DNA from: Erythrocercus mccallii
Lineage: Eukaryota; Chordata; Aves; Passeriformes; Dicruridae
Reading direction: 5' to 3'
Assembly: GCA_013397435.1 (NCBI GenBank)
Contig: VZRG01001653.1
Span: forward strand, 99,043-163,042
Length of the DNA stretch: 64,000 nt
In this document: one piece after another, positions 50,301 to 61,100 of the stretch
Layout: each line of letters begins with the position of its first letter
How positions within the stretch are numbered: position 1 is the stretch's first letter
The notes under the pieces: model-generated
Told to the model about the DNA's origin: nothing
Databases searched by the model: none
Seen by the model: the letters and a program-made list of their open reading frames with translations, nothing else
Translations under genes and position numbers: made by a program

Positions 50301-53300
50301 AAGTACACAGAAGGCAACCATTGGCTCTTGGAGGTTTTAAGCAACTTCTTAAGTAAAAAAACTACTTCAAGTATATAATAAACCAAGCTCAAGACAAGAT
50401 TATTTTCATACAAACCCCATACCCACATATCTGGTAAAGCCTTGTTAACTCGGCCTCTTCAGAGCAAAAAGGAAAAACACTGTTGAGAATCAACAGAATG
50501 GCTGAGGGCAAAATGTTTGTGCCTTTACTGATTAGTTGTGCTGAGCTTCAGAAACACTAAGTGTTGATTAATTGTCCTACATTATTGACTTAAAGGGGCA
50601 GATCTAAGGACAAAATGCTCACTCACACTATGGCACATAGGTCTCTCAGAATCTGCACATTTTCCCCTGCTAGCAGCAGCAATTCAGTCCCATGAGAGAA
50701 ACTTCCATTCTTGCCCTGCTAAAGGTGTAGAAAGGGCTCATTTTTGCTGTCACCATTGCCCCTGGGCATCATCCAGCCTCCTGCCTAGGTACCTCCAGCT
50801 CGATCTGGCCAAAGGTTGCTAAAATCCTGTCCCTATATCAAAGGGCACTGAGCTGCACTGGCCACACTTCCTTCTCCATCAGCCTTGAGGAGAGCCAGGG
50901 GTATGTTGCTGTTCCACCTAACTCAGTAGCAGGAGGCATAAAATCCCCAGGCAACAGAGGGATAAAAAGAAATAAAAAAATAATAATAATAAAATAAAAC
51001 AAAATTAAATTAAATTAAATTTAAAAAAAACTACCAAATTGACAAATAATTCCCAACAATGAACAGTATGTTTGGATTATGCATATGTGCTTCAGAATGT
51101 TCAGATTTATGGGTTCTGACTTTCTACATTCCTTAATCCCAATAAGTAAATTATCTAATCCAGGCATTTATGTCATTTCCCATAAGGTTATTAATAGACC
51201 ATGAAAACAATTCATAGAAATCTGTGCATGGAGAAGGAAAAATCCCAAACAAACCCAACCTGAAGCAAGTTCATGTGCTTTAAAAGGAAAGTGTCAACAA
51301 CATGAATATATATTCCAGCACAGAAACTTTCTGATAAGATAACCAGCTCTAACCACTAAAAAAATGCTGACATGAAGTTAAAGGTACTGTGTTAAAAGTA
51401 AGCTATGAAAGCAGAACAGGAAAGAATATGAGTTTATTTGAATACAAGGGACATATTTTCCTGACCAAACACACCTTCCTGGGCAATTACCGCATGAACC
51501 ATGCCTGTTGGCATGGCTGAGCTGGAAGACTAAAGGATCATTTTTATTCCAGAGTGTTCATGTGTTTCAGATTCTCTATCCAGAAACATAGGTTAAGAGG
51601 CATCTCACCTACTGGAGAATCCTAAAGAGAAGACTTCAGGAACCAGAACACTTGCAGTCCTTGAGCTCCTCCTACTTTAAAGGGACACTATAAACAAAAA
51701 CTGTGACACTAACCTGGAGAGGAGACTGGGAAGGAAGATCAGTTCCAGCATATTACACTGATTAGAGGCTCAGGCTTTTGGAGGAGCACTGATCATCTCA
51801 AGATTAATCACAACTCTGCAAGAACCAGCAATGCCAGATTTTCTTTTTCTTCCCAGCAACATCAAAATGAGAGCAGAGATGGGTGGTACAACTGTGCAGG
51901 CAATGCAAACACTGGATAAACATCAAATCCCCACAAAAATATATACATACACACAGGTACACACAGGTATGAATGTACACACACATGCACACGCCAATCC
52001 AGAACAAACTGTGAGGAAGAGACAAGGCAATCCGTGTGCCCCTCATGCTGATGGCAAACTTGGAGCAGAGCAAGGTTTGAAGACAAACACTGAACAAGTC
52101 CATGCCACAGCAGCAAATCAGGGCTGCTCTTGCCTTCATGTCTCTAAGTCAAACCACCAATCCACCAAGTTTTTCTCTCAAAGCAATTCATCCTACCAAA
52201 AATATATAGGGGGCAGAGAGATGAAAGTAGACAGACCAAACTCCCTCTGTGTGTCTCCTCCACAAAGACATTCTGCACTCAGTGCAGCAGCAGCAAAGAG
52301 GGGGTTTATCTGAATACACACAAGGGTCCTAGGGGGAAAGAAAACATACAAACCAGAGTGTTTCCCAGATGCTCATTTCAAGGACACAACACCAAACCCA
52401 GGGACTGTTCCACATGCAGATTACTGACTTAGAAGCTTGTGAGCCTTGCCAAATATGAACTGTAATGTTTTGGGGGTTATTACAAATACAAATGAGAGAC
52501 TGCTACAACTTGGGATTAATGAACCAATAAAGCAGTCATTCATATGTAAAAAAAAAAAAAGCAATTTGGACTTCTATTCAAATGTAAACAATTGCTTCAT
52601 CAGGCAACAAATCATACAAATGGTCCTGTGTCACGAACTTATTGACAAAATAAATGGGACCTATTGGACTAAGGCTTCAACTACCAACCATGACACACTG
52701 CTGTAGCTGTGGGGTGTATCAGGTTACTGCCAAGCACCGCAAACAGCCACATGAACTTCAGCAGTAAAATGCAAGTGCAGGTTTTTGTTTGCATTAAATC
52801 TGTGCTCTAACTTCCAGACATTGACAGGCAGCTGTCGATACACACCACTTAAAAGCAGAATCCTCTCAGTATCGCTGCCAATGTATATGCACTCCACAAC
52901 CAAACCCACACAGGGGACCTTAGCACCATAAGCTCCATGATCTTTCCTTGTGTTTATGTATGTGTAGGTACTTTTCTGCACGTACATTCAGTTCTCCATC
53001 TCACTCTACTCCTGTGATGCACAAGGACTGTTATTTATTCATCCGTTCTACACTCATAAAAAACATGCCTGCAAAATCTAAGTCCCGTCACATTGTTCAC
53101 ACTGATGATTTGTTAGACTGTTCTCCATTAATAACCTGCTCACTCAAGTCAGCAGAAAGCTTCTCATCGACCTCAACAGGCATTCAGCAAGTTTCTAAGT
53201 GTTTGTTAGTCCGTTTTAATTTATCTTTATTTATTCTTTAAAACAGACACAAATAGCTTTTCAAACTGAAGGAGTGCAAATATGTGAAAGCACCAAAATA

Positions 53301-56300
53301 CATTTATTTTTTTATTTCTGTCTTAGCTTAAAAAAGAAGAAAAAGAGAGATTGCTTTAAAGAACTCAACATGCTCTGAAGTTGAGACTTAAAGCACCCCA
53401 GCACTACAAAAGTGTTTCCATAAGGGGTGTTCATAACATGACTACTTCAAAAGTTAAATCAAACAATTACTGACTCAAAACAGAAGTACTACCTTCTGCA
53501 TTTCTTTAGGGCTTTTTCTAAATGATCATCCATTCTCTGCTGAATTCCATTTTATAGCTATGATCAAAGCAGGAACCTGCTCCAGCACAAGCTTCTCATG
53601 GATTCACATGCCTCTTTCAGGCATCCATCTGCTCTATCCACCTGTTCTGGTATGGGTCTGCTTCCATGGGCTGCAGGTGGATCTCTGCATCCCCATGGAC
53701 CTCCATGGGCTACAGAGGGACAGCTGCCTTACCATGGGCTGCAGGGGAATCTCAGTTCCACCATCTGAAGCACCTCCTACTCCTCCTCCACTGACCTTGA
53801 TGTCTGCAGAGTTGTTCCTCTCACATATTCTCACTGCTGTTCCCTGGCTGTAATTACATCGTCTCTGTAACTTTTTTTATTTTCCTTCTTAAATACATCA
53901 TCCCAGAGGGGTTACCACCATTTCTGATTGGCCAAGCCTTCACCAACAGCACATCCACCTTGGAGCCACCTGGCAGTGGCTCTACCAGATCTGGGGAAGC
54001 TTTTAGCAGCTTCTCAGAGAAATAATAACACCCATAGCCCTTCCTGCTACCAAAACCTGACCATGCAAACCCAATACCCTCTGGAAAAGGACAACATCAT
54101 TCTGGGATGACAGCAAGGCACATCAGCTCATCAAAAGTCCCAGGGCTCTTGTGCCAAAGATGCAGCTGTCAATAATTTCACTGAAAGAGAGCTCTACTAC
54201 AAAAGGACTGAAAGAAGGGACCAGCTTTCTTGCTTGGAAGAAAAGGTTTAAGTTCTTAGTTTTCCAGTTTTTGCAGCTTATTCACCTAAGTACTTGATAA
54301 GGGCACCTGCCTGTTGGATCAGCCAGCATGTATGACCAGTTGTTCAGGGTATTTTTTTGCCCTTTTCATAAAGGAATCAGCTACACATTTCACACCTGTG
54401 AAGAATGTCAGACAAAAAGGTGTAAAAATGGAAATTATCTCTTTGTCATATCAGGCAGAGCAGCAACAGAGCACCTTGACCAAACAGGTGCCCTTTGAGA
54501 AGAGCAGAGCCACAAAGCCTCTGCTGAGCACCACGCCTGCCCTGGGCCACAACTCCACAGGGCTGATGGCAGAGGTCCAGCACCACAACGAGTGCTCAGT
54601 GCATGTGCCACACAGTGCCACCAGCCCTCTCCCACTGTGGGCTCCCTGATGTCAGAGTGCCATCACCTGTGTGCCCTAGCAGACATCAGCTCCTCTTTAC
54701 ATATTTTAAAAGGCCCCAAATCTGGAATGAGCCCAAGCATCACTCATTGGAGTCAGAGGAGGTGCACACTTCCATACTGACTTCACCTGCACAGATGCCT
54801 TGCCTAGCAATGCTGTCAAAATGAAACAAGTGCATCCTCACTGTAATGCTGAAGTCAGCACCTGGCCATGTATATGTGTATTCTCCACTGGATTTTGTTT
54901 CTTTCATATTCTTCCTCTTTTTTTCTGAAATCATCTACTCAGAACTGATAAAAATAAAATACTATTTTGCAGCTGAATTGTTGGTTACTGAAGCAACAAT
55001 CAACCATATCATATGACCTTGCATCCAGAACAAAAACAGAACTGGACAAGTCAGCTATAAGGCATTTACTAGAACTTGGTTTGTTACAGAAAATATCCTT
55101 CACTTTTCTTGAGCTATGCTCAATGAATCCTTTTTGAATAAAGAACTCTAGCATTTATCTCTAGAGGCTGGACGCTTTAATCTGTGGGTCTGTGGTGTTA
55201 TTCACAACAATTGGTCTGTGCTTACAGATGCAGATCAGAAACACATTTAAAGCTCACTGTGATGGGGGAACCTTTTCTTTCCCTCCGAAGAGCTTTGTCT
55301 CCATGTGTCTTCCTCCAATAAAACCCAGAGAATTCAGCAGGAAGTTTGATTGACACGTACCAAACCCCTTTTTTTTCTTTTTTTGGAAGCAAACCCGTAT
55401 AATTTATAATTAGGCAGAACAAACTGAAAACTAATAAAATCAGAAGACATATAGGTAAACCATGACTAAGGCATACACATGGATAAATTTATTTTTGTGC
55501 TTCATTGTGCAATAAGTTTTATCTTGGGGGAGAAGAGGGTTCTGGGTTTCAATTTATCTAAAAGCTTGGTCTATTTTACTGCACTACAAAAAGTCTGCCA
55601 TCTAAAATTTCCATTCTAAAATTAAGAACCTCTGTCCTGAGAGTTGTCCTTATTTTGTGCTTGTTCTGCTTAGTAGGAGACTGCACAAGAACCTGTTGCT
55701 GTGATGGCTAAAAAACCCCTCTAGATTTCCAGTTTTGATGTACTTGAGTCTAATTTATACATCCTTGCTCTTGTGACAACCTTGTCCTTAACTTTACAAA
55801 GCTCCTTCTCCTTCCAGCCTTTGTGTGTCATCAGATTAGCAAGCCAAACTCTTCCAGGGTATGTTTATACAGCCTTTCGTAGGCAAATATGCACATGCTC
55901 TCCCTATGCAGCTGGCTGGCTGGGTGAGAGCCAGATGCAAACTCCACACTGTGTACACCTGGACAGGACATCACGGAGCCTGAATGGATGGGCTCTGGTG
56001 AGGGCTCCTGGTTGGTCTCACGTCTCTTGGTTCCAGCTCACTCTGGCTCACAGCGTGGGAGGAGTAAGAGTCTGTGTGCCTTCAAAACACCCTGAACACA
56101 CAGCCTTGGCTGCTGCTCTGAGAGTCCCTGCTCCACTGTGTGCACTCCTCCACAGTCTTGCAGATCTGACTTCATCTCTTATGAGCAGGGCTTGTCACCA
56201 GGCTACCCAAGTACCTCATCTGTACTGTCTGTCAGTGTGCTGGGATGCATCCAGAATAGCAACAGCTTTTGTCATCTTCCCTCTCTGGGCTCCACAGGGA

Positions 56301-58038
56301 TGACCCACAACTTCTAGGAAAGAATAGCTACAATGCTATAGTACCTGGTCGGCTACAGGGATGGCCTTAGAGCTCACAGCTCTCCAGTATGATTGGCAAG
56401 CAGGTCTCCACAGAAACACAAGCACTTTGCAGCTGGCTGCAATTTTGCTGCCAAATGAGCTTCGTTTTGATTTTCCACACAGGGCAGAACAACAAAACAA
56501 GGGAGCCACCTACATCTATAGGAAAGAAAAACTTGTCAACTCTGGGAAATCTGCATTATATCAAACTAATCTGATTTTGTGTTTCAAAGTCAAATCTATG
56601 CTATTTGTTTCTCATTGTAATCAGTAGAGGTCCCTCAGCAGCCTCAAAGCTCATCATCTTAAAAAAACAAACAAACAAACAAACAAAAAAAACCAAAAAA
56701 CAAACAAACAAAAGAAAACACAACCACAAAACCCTGAGCTGCCATTCAGGTAAGTCAGTATTTCCTGGTCTATTACTGACTACCTTTAACAGTTGTTCAT
56801 CAGCTACAGAGCTGCTTGGACAACAGAACCAAACAGCCGTCTACATGGGACTGTTCATGCTCATTACATCTGTGCTTTTTATCTACCACCAAGAGGCTAC
56901 TTATTTTGGCAAACAAAACTTACAAATACAGGTTGTCCTTGGATCACTCCAACATTCAAAAAAAAATATTATCTAAAACTCAAACACTGTGAAGGGACTG
57001 AAAACAACTGTCACTGACAGATAAGCATTCTGTTTTTTCCTCTTTCTATCAAATGTGCTTTCTATATGTAAATATTAGCTTCCATACATATGTAATGTTC
57101 AAAACCAATATGGAAACATAAATAAAAGTAGATAGGAGGGAGAACAACAGTTCATCAAAACAGTACGCCCAGAACTTTATGTTACAGTTCTAAAGATTTG
57201 ACTTACCTAGTTCTTTTTAAGGTTTTTTTGGTGATCAAACCTTCTCTGCAACAGATAATTACATCTCATCTTTTCTAAGACAGTATTATTTATAACATGT
57301 TGAGCATTAGGAATAGGTGAATATCAGCTTGAACTCACTTGTATCTAAGCAGAAATCCTTTGACTCTTACTTTTCTCAAAGGTATGGGGAACAGAGTTTG
57401 CAACCCCCAAGTTTGGAACTGACGAAGGCAATACACAGAACAAATCAATGAAGATGTTAGATGTGAGGCTGCTGCACCAAAAGACTTCAGCAGCAAGAAA
57501 CACTTTCTGCATCCCTTTACCCTGCCACAAGAGGTGGTTTTTCCCCATCCTCTCACCAAGGGAGAAAGGTGCCCTGAACTGCCTTCCCTTGACAGTGTTG
57601 AATTGCTCCATTCATCAGGTCACACAGTGTTCAAAAGTCAATGCACGCTTTGAAAAATGCTGCTCCCTTCTGTCGACACACTGTGCTTGCAAGGACTAAG
57701 TGTTCATCACAGCTGCACCCACTGCAAAGGGTATAAACACAAGACGTGCACTATATTGCAAATTTGCGTGAGCTATTAAGTCCAGACTTTAAGGAAATCT
57801 GAACACTAACTTCAGTCACATTCAGATTGGTAAAGCTAGGAGGGCATTTTCACAGACAATGGTCTAGAAGAGTTACATTAGTTCCCAGGGCTTTTGCAAA
57901 GCATTTTTCTCTCGTTACCTTGGTAACCGCTACCTTGGCACCCCTGTTGATAAGCTGCACCACATTCTCCACTTGGCCTTTGTAGGCAGCTACAAGCAGG
58001 CGTTCTGAAAGCACAGCGACCACATCCTGCTGGCTCAT
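25824..58038 (-). CDS. ANKRD6: ANKRD6 (diversin), 792 aa, 15 coding exons
   Basis: Diversin is a cytoplasmic and centrosomal scaffold. It binds casein kinase I epsilon and the Axin/GSK3 complex to restrain Wnt/beta-catenin signalling, and acts with Dishevelled in planar cell polarity. Residues 1-264 hold eight ankyrin repeats, repeats 2-7 on separate 99-nt phase-0 exons with the TALHxA core. Residues 265-345 are basic (RKKRERLKEERRAQ, KGKKSKKKKPKEK). Residues 370-404 hold PPPPHEVRAYQLYTLYRG. Residues 405-500 and the C-terminal 60 are helical and coiled-coil-like ([36 protein letters not shown]). The fifteen exons sum to 2,379 nt = 793 codons with stop. The human protein is about 727 residues; the difference lies mainly in exon 14, which contains an in-phase internal donor. 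The start at 58,038 matches MSQQDVVAVLSERLL. Confidence 0.97.
26560..26831 (+). mobile_element. CR1 LINE 3'-end fragment, plus orientation
   Basis: A region with the CR1 3' UTR pattern (caggttacccagggaagttc; ggttggaatgagatgatc; cccttccaatcc) ending in gattttgtgattctgtg, the CR1 terminal octamer repeat. It lies in the last ANKRD6 intron, antisense to the gene. Confidence 0.8.
27350..27409. repeat. 60-bp near-perfect palindrome
   Basis: The 23-nt left arm (27,350-27,372) is the exact reverse complement of 27,387-27,409. The 14-nt centre is itself nearly palindromic. A partial third copy of the arm motif (attaataatgtagtattaat) follows at about 27,415-27,436. It is all AT-rich, with a G-run at 27,330-27,337. 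It lies in the ANKRD6 intron about 75 nt past the long-form donor of exon 14. Confidence 0.9.
27486..27825 (-). CDS. ANKRD6: ANKRD6 exon 14, long form
   Basis: Acceptor tttctgatag, donor CAG|GTACTT. Residues 494-606 plus one base: ISLVDELKTWCLLKIQNLEL, KLSGDSRSSRPKSTLSTCES, then a Ser/Gln/His-rich stretch to LGTTTP. That last stretch is not in the human protein as I remember it. An internal T|GTGAGT at 27,714|27,713 has the same phase and could give a shorter exon. Confidence 0.9.
27826..29558 (-). other. ANKRD6: ANKRD6 intron
   Basis: No coding exon, repeat family or RNA gene recognised. The introns 30,386-32,353, 34,471-36,055 and 37,151-40,356 were likewise read and hold nothing I can name. 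Confidence 0.6.
29559..29672 (-). CDS. ANKRD6: ANKRD6 exon, coiled coil
   Basis: Acceptor tccccacag, donor CAG|GTAGGG. Residues 456-493: LRVLDKLMAERLSAERTECL, then HRLQQHTELEKSEGEKRQ. Confidence 0.96.
30233..30385 (-). CDS. ANKRD6: ANKRD6 exon, coiled coil
   Basis: Acceptor cctttcag, donor CAA|GTAAGA. Residues 405-455: [20 protein letters not shown], then VQDKMNIKLGQMESKTQHQ; heptad-like coiled coil. Confidence 0.96.
32354..32530 (-). CDS. ANKRD6: ANKRD6 exon, HEVRAYQLYTLYRG block
   Basis: Acceptor gttttgcag, donor CAG|GTGAGC. Residues 346-404: VSALSDPISPADQQTLPQPQ, then CSSPPPPHEVRAYQLYTLYR and GKDGKVMQ. Confidence 0.96.
32760..32897 (-). CDS. ANKRD6: ANKRD6 exon with tandem NAGNAG acceptor
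   Basis: Residues 300-345: GSVSAADDTPSSDQPPERKN through KGKKSKKKKPKEK. Minus-strand sequence at the start is ttcaagcag|GGC. The CAG at 32,900-32,898 is taken as the acceptor because the family reads QSK-GSVSA; use of the AAG would add one Gln. Donor AAG|GTATCA. Confidence 0.93.
33150..33254 (-). CDS. ANKRD6: ANKRD6 exon, basic linker
   Basis: Acceptor gtcttcag, donor AAG|GTACAG. Residues 265-299: VSRFNRGRSLRKKRERLKEE, then RRAQSVPRDEVVQSK. RAQSVPRDEV is a diversin signature. Confidence 0.95.
34058..34135 (-). CDS. ANKRD6: ANKRD6 exon, capping ankyrin repeat 8
   Basis: 78 nt, shorter than the other repeat exons. Acceptor ttctctcag, donor CAG|GTACAT. Residues 239-264: AGQTPLEVARQHNNPEVALL and then LTKASQ, a typical C-terminal cap lacking the second half of a repeat. 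Confidence 0.96.
34372..34470 (-). CDS. ANKRD6: ANKRD6 exon, ankyrin repeat 7
   Basis: Acceptor gacttgcag, donor AAT|GTAAGC. Residues 206-238: AGDTALHVAAALNHKKVVKL through ADASVVNN. Confidence 0.97.
36056..36154 (-). CDS. ANKRD6: ANKRD6 exon, ankyrin repeat 6
   Basis: Acceptor tgtttccag, donor CAG|GTCAGT. Residues 173-205: AGDTCLHVAARYNHLPIIRV through SVHEKNQ. Cys replaces the usual small residue before LH. Confidence 0.97.
37052..37150 (-). CDS. ANKRD6: ANKRD6 exon, ankyrin repeat 5
   Basis: Acceptor ttctctaag, donor AAT|GTGAGT. Residues 140-172: AGNTPLHLACQNSHSQSTRV through ADLKNN. Confidence 0.97.
40357..40455 (-). CDS. ANKRD6: ANKRD6 exon, ankyrin repeat 4
   Basis: Acceptor gctcttcag, donor AAG|GTGAGA. 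Residues 107-139: DGNTALHEACWHGFSQSAKV through NVLAKNK. Its intron to repeat 3 is under 0.5 kb. Confidence 0.97.
40950..41048 (-). CDS. ANKRD6: ANKRD6 exon, ankyrin repeat 3
   Basis: Acceptor tttttgcag, donor AAG|GTAACA. Residues 74-106: GDQTALHRAAVVGNTDIIAT through ALDRQDK. An 8.2-kb intron precedes it. Confidence 0.97.
43684..43727. repeat. 11-bp tandem repeat, four copies
   Basis: Four perfect copies of atccatgtaac in tandem. Too short to assign a family. Confidence 0.9.
45680..45840 (-). mobile_element. CR1 LINE 3'-end fragment, minus orientation
   Basis: Begins tcatagaatcatagaatggtt, the reverse complement of the CR1 3' terminal repeat, then gttgaaagggaccctaaag and ctagaccaggctgccc. 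Same transcriptional sense as ANKRD6. Confidence 0.88.
46440..46575. promoter_or_regulatory. small CpG cluster
   Basis: About 12 CpGs in 135 bp (gccggagcgccgcaccgg and flanks) in a CpG-poor intron. It lies just 3' of the ORF at 46,600-46,893 on the minus strand. A promoter role, if any, would more naturally serve a plus-strand transcript. Confidence 0.35.
46600..46893 (-). CDS. unassigned protein-like ORF, candidate alternative first exon
   Basis: 98 codons from ATG at 46,893 to a possible donor GAG|GTTAGA at 46,600|46,599. The start follows an in-frame TGA two codons upstream and has A at -3. The product begins MTSSGLEWDYYEFQPVGSSS and passes through NSYWDPSAISEWSMSVHTAH. It ends in a highly basic tail (KNKRNQKRKARKEPRRSERE). 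The composition (Trp, Tyr, Ser, acidic then basic) looks protein-like and unlike neighbouring chance ORFs. Without splicing, the frame runs to a stop at about 46,420. I do not recognise a family. The putative donor is phase 0, the same as the next ANKRD6 exon (41,048), so it could supply an alternative N-terminus. It could instead be a chance ORF or a decayed exon. Confidence 0.4.
49266..49364 (-). CDS. ANKRD6: ANKRD6 exon, ankyrin repeat 2
   Basis: Acceptor ttgttcatag, donor GAT|GTAAGT. Residues 41-73: HGRTPLHLAAYKGHLHVV through CDLDIQDD. Confidence 0.97.
50965..51035. repeat. AAT/AAAT simple repeat
   Basis: A run of aataataataat, aaataaaa and aaattaaattaaatt units. Simple sequence in an intron. 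Confidence 0.85.
53640..54085 (+). mobile_element. interspersed repeat, avian, family uncertain (LTR-like?)
   Basis: The text ccatgggctgcaggtggatc, ccatgggctgcaggggaatc, gtctgcagagttgttcctct, cttaaatacatcatcccagag, ctgattggccaagccttcacc and gctaccaaaacctgaccatg follows, in order, a repeat I recall as common in songbird sequence, possibly an LTR of an old endogenous retrovirus. No coding part is visible. The family name is not certain and the boundaries are approximate. Confidence 0.45.
56660..56712. repeat. (CAAA)n microsatellite
   Basis: acaaacaaacaaacaaac followed by interrupted A-rich copies. Confidence 0.9.
57919..58038 (-). CDS. ANKRD6: ANKRD6 first coding exon, ankyrin repeat 1
   Basis: ATG at 58,038-58,036, donor AAG|GTAACG. 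Residues 1-40: MSQQDVVAVLSERLLVAAYK, then GQVENVVQLINRGAKVAVTK. The repeat starts at about residue 9. Confidence 0.96.
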
Positions 58039-58175
58039 GAATTAGGAGAGAAAGGTTTTCAGGTTTCTTCAATCCGAAAACAAAGGCTTGGGATCAGTTC
58101 AAGCAGCATGCAGGCAGGCGAGGAAGGATTCCAGCTCCCTGGACAGTGATGTTATTGCTATGCCATCCATTGGAC
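58039..58175 (-). other. ANKRD6: ANKRD6 5' UTR part of first coding exon
   Basis: A plausible acceptor (gttttctgatccgtag) puts the exon start at 58,175, giving 137 nt of leader. It contains a 23-codon upstream ORF at 58,170-58,099. The exon edge is inferred from consensus only. Confidence 0.45.
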
Positions 58176-61100
58176 CTACGGATCAGAAAACAACACTGCT
58201 GTCAGCCAGCTTTCAGAAACAGAGCAGCACTACAGCAGCTCCTCCCTGAGTGTTCATCTTTGCATTGGTTTGGGAGGGGATCACAAAAACTCCTCAGAAC
58301 CTCCTGAAGACATTGCACTTCTGTTGCAAGGTGGAGGGATGTAGACAGTAGCACATTTTCAATGTGCCCTCACTCCCGTCCCTTGGCTGGGACAAAAATC
58401 CTTAAACTTTCTGAGAGCTTAATGTTCTTTCAGCCTGACTTCTATTTGTGTGGTGCTCTTTCATCCTCTCTCCCCCCACCAGGTTTCCCGGTCTTTAATT
58501 AGCCAAGGATAGGTTAACTACTGTTGGCCAAAGGAACAAGAACAGGTTATGGTTACTGGATGCTGATATAAATATACAAACCTCTGCCCTGGAAGGATTG
58601 AGTGCAGTCAGCAATTAAAGGCAGCTGACTGTTCCCTCACGAGTATAAAATGCTTCACAGCCTCCCCTGAACCATCCCAAGGACACCGCTGGGAGAGATC
58701 ACAACCTGCTATTGGGAAACACTCATCTTTGCTGTCACTGAGAAATTATGTTCCCCCCACTGAGCTGACATCATGCCCCACTGACTCCAGAAACAATGCA
58801 GGTTTAGCACTCATCATGCAAACTCTGAGTATGCAAACTGCCCAGGCTTCAATGACCCATTCAACGAGCCATCAGAGCTGAAAAGAGTTTTCTGATATAA
58901 TTACAGCAAATGTATCCACTGATCACTTTGAGCTGTGGGATCCAGCACCTGCCCAATTTGGGAAGATTTCAGCTTTATTCTTGCTTTTCTCACCTTAGTA
59001 TTTAATTGTTTCAGGACAGGAAAAACACCTTCAAGTTATCCAGTGTATTTACAAATTATCTGTCCTCCTCTCTTGAAATATCACTGCACTGCTCCTTAAC
59101 AGCCACCACTACTAAATACTCTGCATAGTTGAAGAGTAATAGGTGCAAGGTCCAGATGATCTTGGAGATCAATACTGGGGTACAATGCCTTTCACCCTTA
59201 TGTTATCCTTTAAATCCATCTCAGAACAGCAATAACTAAAACTGTAAGTTAATTTGTAGTAGTAGACAGTAGCAGAATTTAATTTGCACTCCTAAGGTAA
59301 TTTATATTAACAAATCTTAGAACGCTTTATGAGCTTTAATTCTTATAACACCCTTCGAGGTCAACAATATGCAGAAGAATATAACATGCATTTTAGAAAT
59401 AGGCACTTGAAAGCATGGCAAAGTTACTGCCTTCTCTGAGGTCAATAGAAAGTTACGTCAAAGCCAGTAAAAACTCCAGGTAACTGACTCTTGATTTCTA
59501 AGCATAAGCATTAGGCGATATACCATTTCCAGGTAAAAAATTCAAGTTAGAAAAGAAGAGAGAGGTGAGGAAAAGCTAAGTGCAAACATGTTTGGAGCAA
59601 CATGGAAATAGCTGCACATTTATTCAGAGAAACCAGACAAAGAGTTTCTGGGCCTCAAAGTCAGCATAACAGAGGATAACAGAGGCATGGTGCTGTACCC
59701 TGTGCTACTGGACTGGTTTCACCCACACCCTCAGTGTGATGGACAGTTTGTACCCTGGTAACACAGAAAATAGGGAAGATGGAAGAAAAACCTCTCATGT
59801 CCTTCACTAGCACATCATACCCCACTTCTCTGGCACAGTGCTGTACACATTATAGTACAAACCATTTTAAAAGTGCCAAGAAACACAGATGGCCTTCACT
59901 TAGTAATTTCATCTGTGACAATGAAAGTTTCAGCCTTACCTCCTCGAGTATTTGATTTCCAGTGACTCGTACTTGCAAAGCAAGCAGAACACCCACCCTC
60001 CCTCCATACCACTCATCCATGATCCCAGCCCCCTACTCCCAACACATCCCTGACTCTCCCATCACATCCCAAAGTGGGGTTCTAGAACCCAGTAGCACAC
60101 CCCACAGCCCCTCTCCATGACCAGCACAGAGTGCAGGGCACACCTTACAACAGGGAGCTTTTCAGGCAGAGGATGGTGTGTTTCTGTGCCAGCCCCTGCC
60201 TGTGCAGTGGTAGTTTCCAGGTGAACTGTGCCATCACTTGTTTTTCCCCAGCCTTACCCCTAAGCTGGCTGCCAATACTTTGGCTGGAGGCATGTACAAT
60301 ATACTGACATCTTAAAACATTTCTGGTCACAACCTGCTTGGTTTTCTCACCTCTTAAATTAAAAAAAAAAAACAAAAAAACAAAAAAACCCCCACCAAAA
60401 CAATATAGTGACATCATTGTCACTGACAGATTTGCATATTCGCTACAAAAATCTCAGTCTCAATGGAGACATTTTCCTGACATATTGACATTTCTGAGCA
60501 ATTTTGCAGAAACCACAGATGCTCATCACATCTTAGCCACAGCACTAGAAAGACACTAATAGCTCAACAATCTAGGGCTGGAAAAGTCTGGATAACCTGT
60601 GCAAGGTAAATGCTGGAAATCATACTTCCTAGTTTAATTGCTCTCCCTCTCTCACGCTGCCTTCCCATTACTGCAGCACACTGAAATGATGAACCTCCTC
60701 CTGCCAAGCCCTGCCACACTGGAGTGATGGACTGTGACCATGTCACTGCTATCATGGAGTTTGCCTTCTTGTCTTTTCCACCACTTGGATCATACATAAA
60801 AGCATAGCAAGGCGCTGATTCAGCTATTGGTCTTTTAGGGATCTCTCCCACTTTGCCCAAGTCTCCAGCAGGTGTCGGTCCTGTTCCCAGAGGGCAGTCA
60901 CAGCACGAGCCTGGCTCCTGCTCAAACAACAGGTCACATTCCCTATCACATCTGCTTTACATCTCCTCAACTGGGATTATTTGCAATCCAGAAAAGCATG
61001 TCCAATTAGAAGAGAAAGCCCAGACAACTGAATGACCAACTTTCTTTTTCTCCTGAGCTGGTAGAAAAAGGTGATGGGTGAACAGTGGAAGTGGGAACAG

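Larger units (their letters stand above)
49365..57918 (-). other. ANKRD6: large first coding intron of ANKRD6
   Basis: 8.5 kb between the first coding exon and the ankyrin-2 exon. Holds an A/T simple repeat (50,965-51,035), an (AC)-rich tract (51,945-51,990), an interspersed repeat (about 53,640-54,085) and a (CAAA)n tract (56,660-56,712). No exon recognised. Confidence 0.7.

Noticed and set aside
51831..52313. 160-codon plus-strand ORF with His/Thr repeats
   Set aside because: The repeats translate an (AC)n tract; no other coding sign.
53560..53853. 97-codon plus-strand ORF
   Set aside because: Mostly overlaps an interspersed repeat; not treated as a gene.
55773..56303. 176-codon plus-strand ORF
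   Set aside because: Sits in an ANKRD6 intron on the opposite strand, with no family resemblance, no plausible splice context and no promoter; local GC-rich sequence explains the length.
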